Shown: piece after piece, positions 54,725-64,000 of the stretch
How the letters are laid out: each line of letters opens with the position of its first letter
Position numbering within the stretch: the first letter of the stretch is position 1
Source of the DNA: Streptomyces longispororuber
Lineage (GTDB): Bacteria; Actinomycetota; Actinomycetes; Streptomycetales; Streptomycetaceae
Assembly: GCF_014656095.1 (NCBI RefSeq)
Contig: NZ_BNBT01000011.1
Span: 1 to 64,000 of the forward strand
Length of the DNA stretch: 64,000 nt
Direction of reading: 5' to 3'
Notes under the pieces: generated by a model
The model's input: the letters and a program-made list of their open reading frames with translations, nothing else
Database searches by the model: none
What the model was told of the DNA's origin: nothing
Position numbers and translations under genes: made by a program

Positions 54725-54948
54725 CAGGCGCTCTCCACCGTCTCGATGCCCAGCTCGCGCTCACGCATCAGGGTGTAGATCCGGGCGATGTCCTTACGGA
54801 CCGCCTTCAGACGGCCGTGGTTCTCGAGCTGGCCCGTCGCCGCCTGGAAGCGGAGGTTGAACAGCTCTTCCTTGGCCTCGCGGAGCTTGTTCAGGAGCTC
54901 CTCGTTGCCCAGCTCGCGCAGCTCGGACGCCTTGGTACCGGCCGACAT
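54724..54948 (-). CDS. rpmC: 50S ribosomal protein L29
   Basis: A small helical protein at the tunnel exit and docking site for exported-chain factors. The 74-residue product begins [20 protein letters not shown] and contains [19 protein letters not shown]. The ATG at 54948 shares a base with the rplP stop. A GTG one codon earlier (54951) is possible but not required. Confidence 0.99.
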   Translation of the reverse strand: MSAGTKASELRELGNEELLNKLREAKEELFNLRFQAATGQLENHGRLKAVRKDIARIYTLMRERELGIETVESA

Positions 54949-55367
54949 CACGCTTCACCTGCCTCGCGCTTGACGATCCGGCACTTCATCGGCAGCTTGT
55001 GGGCCGCACGGGTCAGCGCCTCACGGGCGATCTTCTCGTTGGGGTACGACAGCTCGAACATGACACGTCCGGGCTTGACGTTGGCGACCCACCACTCCGG
55101 GGAACCCTTACCGGAACCCATGCGGGTCTCGGCCGGCTTCTTCGTGAGCGGACGGTCCGGGTAGATGTTGATCCAGACCTTGCCGCCACGCTTGATGTGG
55201 CGGGTCATCGCGATACGCGCGGCCTCGATCTGACGGTTGGTGACGTACGCCGGGCCCATGGCCTGGATGCCGTACTCACCGAACGCAACCTGCGTGCCAC
55301 CCTTGCTCATGCCCGAGCGCTTGGGGTGGTGCTGCTTGCGGTGCTTGACCCTACGGGGGATCAGCAT
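54948..55367 (-). CDS. rplP: 50S ribosomal protein L16
   Basis: A large-subunit protein that helps position A-site tRNA. The 139-residue protein begins [20 protein letters not shown] and has [20 protein letters not shown] and [20 protein letters not shown]. The length is standard. The start lies five bases after the rpsC stop. Confidence 0.99.
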   Translation of the reverse strand: MLIPRRVKHRKQHHPKRSGMSKGGTQVAFGEYGIQAMGPAYVTNRQIEAARIAMTRHIKRGGKVWINIYPDRPLTKKPAETRMGSGKGSPEWWVANVKPGRVMFELSYPNEKIAREALTRAAHKLPMKCRIVKREAGEA

Positions 55368-55372
55368 GTCGG

Positions 55373-56209
55373 TCAGGCCTCCGTTCCGGTGCTCTCAGCC
55401 GGAGCGGCAGCGGCGGGCGCCTCGGCCTTGGGGGCCTCGGCGGCCGGAGCCGACTGCTGCTGCGGCTTGCGACCGCGACCGCCACGCTCGCCACCGCGGC
55501 CACCACGGGCCGGGCGGTCGTTGCCACCACGGGCCGGGCGGTTGCCGGCACGGGCAGCGGCGTTCTCGGCGCGGACCTCGGCGATGTTCTTGACGTCGCC
55601 CTTGTAGATCCAGACCTTCACGCCGATGCGGCCGAAGGTCGTCTTGGCCTCGAAGAAGCCGTAGTCCACGTTGGCGCGGAGCGTGTGCAGGGGCACACGG
55701 CCCTCGCGGTAGAACTCCGAACGGGACATCTCGGCACCGCCGAGACGACCGCCACACTGGATCTTGATGCCCTTGGCGCCCGCCTTCATCGCCGACTGCA
55801 TGCTCTTGCGCATGGCGCGGCGGAAGGAGACGCGGGACGAAAGCTGCTCGGCAACGGCCTGGGCCACGAGCTGAGCGTCCGTCTCGGGGTTCTTGACCTC
55901 GAGGATGTTGAGCTGGACCTGCTTGCCCGTGAGCTTCTCGAGGTCACCGCGGATGCGGTCGGCCTCGGCGCCACGGCGGCCGATGACGATGCCGGGACGA
56001 GCGGTGTGGATGTCCACCCGCACGCGGTCACGGGTGCGCTCGATCTCCACCTTCGAGATGCCGGCGCGCTCCATGCCGGACGTCATCATCCGACGGATGG
56101 CGACGTCTTCCTTGACGTAGTCCTTGTACAGCTTGTCGGCGTACCAACGCGACTTGAAGTCGGTCGTGACACCGAGCCGGAACCCGTGCGGGTTTACCTT
56201 CTGGCCCAT
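55373..56209 (-). CDS. rpsC: 30S ribosomal protein S3
   Basis: Lines the mRNA entry tunnel with S4 and S5. The 278-residue protein has the KH domain (about residues 38-110, with [18 protein letters not shown]) and the C-terminal domain up to [16 protein letters not shown]. It ends with a 60-residue Arg/Gly- then Ala/Pro-rich tail ([17 protein letters not shown]) typical of actinobacteria. The ATG at 56209 shares a base with the rplV stop. Confidence 0.99.
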   Translation of the reverse strand: MGQKVNPHGFRLGVTTDFKSRWYADKLYKDYVKEDVAIRRMMTSGMERAGISKVEIERTRDRVRVDIHTARPGIVIGRRGAEADRIRGDLEKLTGKQVQLNILEVKNPETDAQLVAQAVAEQLSSRVSFRRAMRKSMQSAMKAGAKGIKIQCGGRLGGAEMSRSEFYREGRVPLHTLRANVDYGFFEAKTTFGRIGVKVWIYKGDVKNIAEVRAENAAARAGNRPARGGNDRPARGGRGGERGGRGRKPQQQSAPAAEAPKAEAPAAAAPAESTGTEA

Positions 56210-56556
56210 TACCGGGTTCCTTCCTTGCTGCTGACGACCACGGTGATGTGGCTGGTCCGCTTACGGATCCGGTAGGCGCGGCCCTGGGCACGCGGGCGGA
56301 ACCGCTTCAGGGTCGGGCCCTCGTCCACGTACGCCTCGCTGATGTACAGCGACGAGGCGTCCGTGTGGTCGTAGTTGTGCGCGGCGTTGGCGATGGCGCT
56401 GTCCAGCACCTTGCCGACCGGCACGCTGGCGGCCTGCGGGGCGAAACGCAGGACCGCCTGAGCCTCCGTGGCGTCCATGCCACGGATGAGGTCCACCACG
56501 CGGCGGGCCTTCATGGGCGTGACGCGGATGTACCGCGCCTGGGCCCTGGCTTCCAT
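56209..56556 (-). CDS. rplV: 50S ribosomal protein L22
   Basis: Its beta-hairpin lines the exit tunnel near macrolide sites. The 115-residue product begins [20 protein letters not shown] and ends with [17 protein letters not shown]. The ATG at 56556 follows AAGGGA and is chosen. An ATG at 56580 would add eight residues with poorer spacing. Confidence 0.99.
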   Translation of the reverse strand: MEARAQARYIRVTPMKARRVVDLIRGMDATEAQAVLRFAPQAASVPVGKVLDSAIANAAHNYDHTDASSLYISEAYVDEGPTLKRFRPRAQGRAYRIRKRTSHITVVVSSKEGTR

Positions 56557-56596
56557 GGTTGTCCCTTCGGTGTTAGTCATAGTCGTTCCACCCCGC

Positions 56597-56878
56597 TTAG
56601 CGGCGCTTCGACTTCCGGTCGTCCTTGACGTGGCCGCGGAAGGTGCGAGTCGGCGAGAACTCGCCGAGCTTGTGGCCGACCATCGACTCGGTGACGAACA
56701 CCGGGATGTGGGTCTTGCCGTTGTGCACCGCGATCGTGTGGCCGAGCATGGCCGGGACGATCATCGAGCGACGGGACCAGGTCTTGATGACGTTCTTGGT
56801 GCCGGCTTCGTTCTGGGCGTCCACCTTCTTGATCAGGTGGTCGTCGACGAAGGGCCCCTTCTTCAGGCTACGAGGCAT
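56597..56878 (-). CDS. rpsS: 30S ribosomal protein S19
   Basis: A head protein near the A-site tRNA. The 93-residue protein begins [20 protein letters not shown] and ends [19 protein letters not shown]. It has standard length, lying 12 bases after rplB. Confidence 0.99.
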   Translation of the reverse strand: MPRSLKKGPFVDDHLIKKVDAQNEAGTKNVIKTWSRRSMIVPAMLGHTIAVHNGKTHIPVFVTESMVGHKLGEFSPTRTFRGHVKDDRKSKRR

Positions 56879-56890
56879 CTCAACCCGTCC

Positions 56891-57727
56891 TTAGCGCTTC
56901 TTGTTCGTCTTGCGGCGGCGGACGATGTACTTGTTCGACGCCTTCTTGGGCGAACGAGTACGGCCTTCCTTCTTGCCCCAGGGCGAGACCGGGTGGCGAC
57001 CACCGGAGGTCTTGCCCTCACCACCACCGTGCGGGTGGTCAACCGGGTTCATCACGACACCGCGAACGGTGGGACGGACGCCCAGCCAGCGCTTGCGGCC
57101 GGCCTTGCCCCAGTTGATGTTCGACTGCTCGGCGTTGCCGACCTCACCGATGGTGGCGCGGCAGCGGACGTCGACCAGGCGGATCTCACCCGACGGCATG
57201 CGCAGGTGGGCCATCGAGCCCTCCTTCGCCAGGAGCTGCACCGAGGCACCCGCGGAACGGGCGAACTTGGCGCCGCCGCCCGGACGGAGCTCGATCGCGT
57301 GGATCGTGGTACCGACCGGGATGTTGCGCAGGGCCAGGTTGTTGCCGGGCTTGATGTCGGCGCCAGGGCCGTTCTCCACCCGGTCACCCTGCGCCAGGCC
57401 GCGCGGAGCGATGATGTAGCGCTTCTCGCCGTCTGCGTAGTGCAGCAGGGCGATGCGCGCGGTGCGGTTCGGGTCGTACTCGATGTGCGCGACCTTCGCC
57501 GGCACGCCGTCCTTGTCGTGACGACGGAAGTCGATCACACGGTAGGCGCGCTTGTGTCCGCCACCCTGGTGGCGAACGGTCACACGACCGGCGTTGTTAC
57601 GGCCGCCCTTGCTGTGCAGCGGGCGGACCAGCGACTTCTCCGGCGTGGACCGCGTGACCTCGACGAAGTCGGCGACGGAGGAGCCACGGCGGCCCGGCGT
57701 CGTCGGCTTGTACTTGCGGATTCCCAT
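56891..57727 (-). CDS. rplB: 50S ribosomal protein L2
   Basis: Required for peptidyl-transferase-centre assembly and subunit association. The 278-residue protein begins [20 protein letters not shown]. It has the conserved [20 protein letters not shown] loop with the functionally important His, and ends [14 protein letters not shown]. Start, length and operon position are standard. Confidence 0.99.
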   Translation of the reverse strand: MGIRKYKPTTPGRRGSSVADFVEVTRSTPEKSLVRPLHSKGGRNNAGRVTVRHQGGGHKRAYRVIDFRRHDKDGVPAKVAHIEYDPNRTARIALLHYADGEKRYIIAPRGLAQGDRVENGPGADIKPGNNLALRNIPVGTTIHAIELRPGGGAKFARSAGASVQLLAKEGSMAHLRMPSGEIRLVDVRCRATIGEVGNAEQSNINWGKAGRKRWLGVRPTVRGVVMNPVDHPHGGGEGKTSGGRHPVSPWGKKEGRTRSPKKASNKYIVRRRKTNKKR

Positions 57728-57765
57728 TTCTCAGTCCTCGTCCGATATTCGGACCAGGGTCTCCG

Positions 57766-58182
57766 TTAGGAGGCCTGGCCGAAGATGTCGATACGGTCGC
57801 CCTCAGCGAGGGTCACGATCGCGCGCTTGGTGTTGGCGCGCTTGCCGAAGCCCGTGCGGGTGCGCTTGCGCTTGCCCTGCCGGTTGATCGTGTTGACCCC
57901 GGTGACCTTGACCGACCAGACCGTCTCGACGGCCTGCTTGATCTGGGTCTTGTTGGCCCGCGGGTCGACGAGGAACGTGTACTTGTTCTCGTCGAGCAGC
58001 GCGTAGCTCTTCTCGGAGACGACCGGCTTGACGAGGACGTCACGGGGGTCCGTGAAGCTCTTGCTCAGCGGCGTCTCGACGGTGTTCTTGCCCTCGGTGG
58101 CGTGACGCTTCGCCTTGGCGACGCGCGCGGCCTTGGCGGCCTTGGCGGCCTTCGAGGCGATAGCGGGGTGGCGGGTAGCCAT
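57766..58182 (-). CDS. rplW: 50S ribosomal protein L23
   Basis: A docking site for trigger factor and signal recognition particle at the tunnel exit. The 138-residue protein is longer than the E. coli form because of an Ala/Lys-rich N-terminal extension (residues 1-40, [16 protein letters not shown]). The core begins [20 protein letters not shown]. The ATG at 58182 shares a base with the rplD stop. Confidence 0.99.
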   Translation of the reverse strand: MATRHPAIASKAAKAAKAARVAKAKRHATEGKNTVETPLSKSFTDPRDVLVKPVVSEKSYALLDENKYTFLVDPRANKTQIKQAVETVWSVKVTGVNTINRQGKRKRTRTGFGKRANTKRAIVTLAEGDRIDIFGQAS

Positions 58183-58832
58183 CAGGCCTCGCTCCCTTCG
58201 GTGTCGGCGGCCTTGGGGCCAGACACGAAGGACTCGAAAGCGGCCTGGGTGAAGACCACGTCGTCCGAGACGAGAACGTCGTACGTGTTGAGCTGGCCCG
58301 GCTCCAGGATGTGGACCTGGGGCAGGTTGCGGGCGGACAGCACGGCCTTCTCGTTCTCGCGCTCGACGACCAGGAGCACGTTCTTGCGCTCACTGATCTT
58401 GCCGAGGAGAGCCTTGACGGCCTTCGTGGAGATGTCGCCCTCGACCACGTCGGAGACGACGTGGATGCGGCTGTGGCGGGCCCGGTCGGTGAGGGCACCG
58501 CGCAGGGCGGCGGCCTTCATCTTCTTCGGGGTCCGCTGCGAGTAGTCACGCGGCACGGGACCGTGCACGACGCCACCACCGGCGAACTGCGGCGCGCGGG
58601 TCGAACCCTGGCGGGCGCGGCCGGTGCCCTTCTGGCGGTACGGCTTCTTGCCGCCACCACGGACCTCGCCGCGGGTCTTGGTCTTGTGCGTGCCCTGGCG
58701 GGCAGCGGCCAGCTGCGCGACGACGACCTGGTGGATCAGCGGAACGCTGACCTTGGCGTCGAAGATCTCCGCGGGGAGCTCGACGGTACCGGCCTTGTCG
58801 CCTGCCGGCGAAAGGATGTCAACAGTGCTCAT
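58182..58832 (-). CDS. rplD: 50S ribosomal protein L4
   Basis: Has a tunnel-lining loop and, in E. coli, represses the S10 operon. The 216-residue protein has the conserved extended loop [20 protein letters not shown] (about residues 53-72) and [18 protein letters not shown]. The ATG at 58832 lies eight bases after rplC. Whether autogenous control exists here is not shown by the leader sequence. Confidence 0.99.
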   Translation of the reverse strand: MSTVDILSPAGDKAGTVELPAEIFDAKVSVPLIHQVVVAQLAAARQGTHKTKTRGEVRGGGKKPYRQKGTGRARQGSTRAPQFAGGGVVHGPVPRDYSQRTPKKMKAAALRGALTDRARHSRIHVVSDVVEGDISTKAVKALLGKISERKNVLLVVERENEKAVLSARNLPQVHILEPGQLNTYDVLVSDDVVFTQAAFESFVSGPKAADTEGSEA

Positions 58833-58840
58833 CGGTTACC

Positions 58841-59485
58841 TCAGGCCCCCTTGGCCGCGGTGCGGACCAGGACGAGGCCGCCGTTCGGACCGGGAACCGC
58901 GCCCTTGATGAGCAGCAGACCCTTCTCCGCGTCAACGGCGTGGACGGTCAGGTTCTGGGTGGTGACCCGCTCGTTGCCCATGCGGCCCGCCATGCGGAGG
59001 CCCTTGAACACGCGGCCCGGGGTGGCGCAGCCACCGATGGAACCGGGCGAGCGGTGCTTGCGCTGGGTGCCGTGGCTGGAGCCGAGGCCACCGAAGTTGT
59101 GGCGCTTCATGACACCGGCGAAGCCCTTGCCCTTGCTCTTGCCGGTCACGTCGACCTTGACGCCCGACTCGAAGGTCTCGGCGGTGAGCTCCTGGCCGAG
59201 GGTGTACTCGGAGGCGTCCGAGGTACGGATCTCGACGAGGTGGCGACGGGGGGTCACGTCGGCCTTGGCGAAGTGGCCCTTGAGGGGCTTGTTCACCTTG
59301 CGCGGGTCGATCTCGCCGAAGGCGATCTGGACCGACTCGTAGCCGTCGCTGTCATTCGTACGGACCTGGGTAACAACGCAGGGCCCGGCCTTGACCACGG
59401 TCACGGGGACGACACGGTTGTTCTCGTCCCAGACCTGGGTCATGCCGAGCTTCTCGCCCAGGATGCCCTTGATCTGCTTGGTCAT
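58841..59485 (-). CDS. rplC: 50S ribosomal protein L3
   Basis: An early-assembly protein whose loop approaches the peptidyl-transferase centre. The 214-residue protein begins [20 protein letters not shown] and has [20 protein letters not shown] and [20 protein letters not shown]. The ATG at 59485 lies 14 bases after rpsJ. Confidence 0.99.
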   Translation of the reverse strand: MTKQIKGILGEKLGMTQVWDENNRVVPVTVVKAGPCVVTQVRTNDSDGYESVQIAFGEIDPRKVNKPLKGHFAKADVTPRRHLVEIRTSDASEYTLGQELTAETFESGVKVDVTGKSKGKGFAGVMKRHNFGGLGSSHGTQRKHRSPGSIGGCATPGRVFKGLRMAGRMGNERVTTQNLTVHAVDAEKGLLLIKGAVPGPNGGLVLVRTAAKGA

Positions 59486-59499
59486 CTCTTCCGCGCCTC

Positions 59500-59808
59500 T
59501 CAGAGCTTGATCTCGATGTCGACGCCGGCCGGAAGGTCCAGGCGCATCAGCGAGTCAACGGTCTTGGGCGTCGGGTCGAGGATGTCGATCAGGCGCTTGT
59601 GCGTGCGCATCTCGAAGTGCTCGCGCGAGTCCTTGTACTTGTGCGGCGACTTGATGACGCAGTACACGTTCTTCTCAGTGGGCAGCGGCACCGGGCCCGC
59701 GACCGACGCACCAGTACGCGTCACCGTCTCGACGATCTTCTTCGCCGAGGAGTCGATGACCTCGTGGTCGTAGGCCTTGAGCCGGATGCGGATCTTCTGT
59801 CCCGCCAT
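59500..59808 (-). CDS. rpsJ: 30S ribosomal protein S10
   Basis: A head protein that also serves as NusE in antitermination complexes. The 102-residue product begins [20 protein letters not shown] and ends with [12 protein letters not shown]. The ATG at 59808 gives the family length; the open frame upstream is leader. It is the first gene of the S10 operon. The nearest upstream gene on the same strand is tuf. Confidence 0.99.
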   Translation of the reverse strand: MAGQKIRIRLKAYDHEVIDSSAKKIVETVTRTGASVAGPVPLPTEKNVYCVIKSPHKYKDSREHFEMRTHKRLIDILDPTPKTVDSLMRLDLPAGVDIEIKL

Positions 59809-60244
59809 GGCTACTTTGTAGTCCTGTCTCTCGTAACGCTCTGGAACCCTGAGGCCGGATCTTCTCCGCCCCTCCGACCCACGCGGTCGGGCGTGTCGCA
59901 GTCCCGCTGACATGGATATCCCTGGGGATTTCCCTGCTAGGGGGCTGCGGCCGTTTGCGACCGCTGGTCCGGGGGAAGCCTGAGAAAGGCCGCCGGGTGC
60001 CTGGCCGAGGCACCCCGCTGACGCTTCCCGGAAGATTCCCGTACGTCCGCCCCAGCGCTGCCTGACGGCAGTTGGAGCGACGAGTACCGTGGGACTCGCT
60101 TCCAGTCCTCCCGGCGGGAGGCGCGCAGCATCGGCACTCAACCGAGCAACCCCGCTAGTCTGCCATACGGGGCATGCCGGACGCCAATCGAGCCCCTTGT
60201 CAAGCTGACCCGCCCCGGTCCTCGCACCCGGGAAGGCGCGCGAA
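59809..60244 (-). other. S10-operon promoter and leader region
   Basis: This region between the tuf terminator and rpsJ holds no gene. A hairpin GGGTGCC/GGCACCC lies at 59995-60015. A perfect TTGACA is at 60203-60198 on the minus strand, but the 17- and 18-base spacers give poor -10 matches. TTGGCG with CAGACT further on is a second weak option. The leader is therefore about 350-390 bases long if either is used. Confidence 0.4.
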
Positions 60245-60276
60245 AAGCCCCGCCCACCGGCTGGTGAGCGGGGCTT
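60245..60276 (-). terminator. tuf intrinsic terminator
   Basis: AAGCCCCGC (60245-60253) pairs with GCGGGGCTT (60268-60276), with inner CACC/GGTG. On the minus strand the stem is followed by TTTTCG. It lies 48 bases after the tuf stop. Confidence 0.88.
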
Positions 60277-60323
60277 CTCAGGAGCTCGAGAAGAGCTGCC
60301 GGGTCTCCCCGACCGTCAGGTAC

Positions 60324-61517
<1,194 letters not shown>

Positions 61518-61641
61518 TGGGGTCCTCCTGTGGAGTGGTTCTGTACGCCTTACTTCATCGGCGCCAGGTGATCTTTGCTGGGGTGCCCGGGGCCCGGGGC
61601 ACTCCGTCCCGGTGAGGGCCGGAATGCCCCGAAGGCTCCGG

Positions 61642-61647
61642 AGTCAA
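61642..61647 (-). promoter_or_regulatory. Possible -35 of a tuf-specific promoter
   Basis: TTGACT on the minus strand lies in the 154-base fusA-tuf gap, where Streptomyces are reported to have a separate tuf promoter. A clear -10 at 17-19 bases is not seen. The gap also has paired GC-rich segments at about 61580-61635. Confidence 0.3.
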
Positions 61648-61671
61648 GCCTACGGCGTGAACTCGGGTGAG

Positions 61672-63798
<2,127 letters not shown>

Positions 63799-63837
63799 AA
63801 GGCTCAGTCTTCTCTCGGTTCTCGATGTGGGTAGCGA

Positions 63838-64000
<163 letters not shown>

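Overview
This window is a high-GC chromosomal segment from a Streptomyces-type actinomycete. The evidence is the strong third-position GC, frequent GTG starts, and a gene order matching the Streptomyces core: Ser/Thr kinases, glpD, guaB3-guaB, shbA-bldM-whiD, groES-groEL1, the t6A genes, alr, coaA, glmM, rplM-rpsI, then the alpha, spc, S10 and str ribosomal clusters. Most genes lie on the minus strand, so the biological order runs from right to left. No tRNA, rRNA, CRISPR array, prophage or transposase was seen.

Layout. (1) 1-6453: three protein-kinase-type genes, the first cut by the window edge. The middle one has lost all three catalytic residues and shares an extracytoplasmic domain type with its intact neighbour. 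(2) 6706-10590: glpD, a nucleotide-sugar dehydrogenase lacking its catalytic Cys and Lys, and a small membrane protein. (3) 10721-13488: guaB3 and guaB (purine synthesis). (4) 13719-16029: the developmental trio shbA (ECF sigma), bldM and whiD. A candidate sigma-BldN promoter lies before bldM, and WhiD has a repeat-built tail. (5) 16071-18580: LysR regulator divergent from a MOSC gene, then an SDR gene. (6) 18820-21069: groEL1 and groES, the latter under two CIRCE operators. (7) 21136-26501: a shortened lipoprotein gene, a polysaccharide deacetylase, a THUMP-like methyltransferase, an MFS exporter with TetR regulator, a long inverted-repeat element and a small unknown gene.

(8) 26244-35035 holds two minus-strand operons, tsaB-rimI-tsaD-small ORF and acpS-nnrD-alr-hydrolase-tsaE (-59-aa ORF), plus a plus-strand degenerate L,D-transpeptidase-like gene between them. 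They combine tRNA t6A synthesis, D-alanine supply, NAD(P)HX repair and carrier-protein activation. (9) 35185-38517: coaA, a DUF389 membrane protein and glmM. (10) 38647-43213: rpsI/rplM with a well-formed housekeeping promoter, a GT87-type membrane glycosyltransferase, an anchored hypothetical protein and truA. (11) 43378-60276: rplQ-rpoA-rpsK-rpsM-rpmJ-infA, map-adk-secY, then the spc and S10 operons through rpsJ. (12) 60324-64000: tuf, fusA and the 3' end of rpsG.

The right half is the translation and secretion core, with tight 1-4 base gene overlaps. The left half mixes metabolism, development and envelope functions. The less ordinary observations are the pseudokinase/kinase pair, two enzyme-fold proteins that have lost catalytic residues, several palindromic operator candidates, a pair of DnaA-box-like sequences, and dispersed palindromic repeats (including one between rpoA and rplQ).
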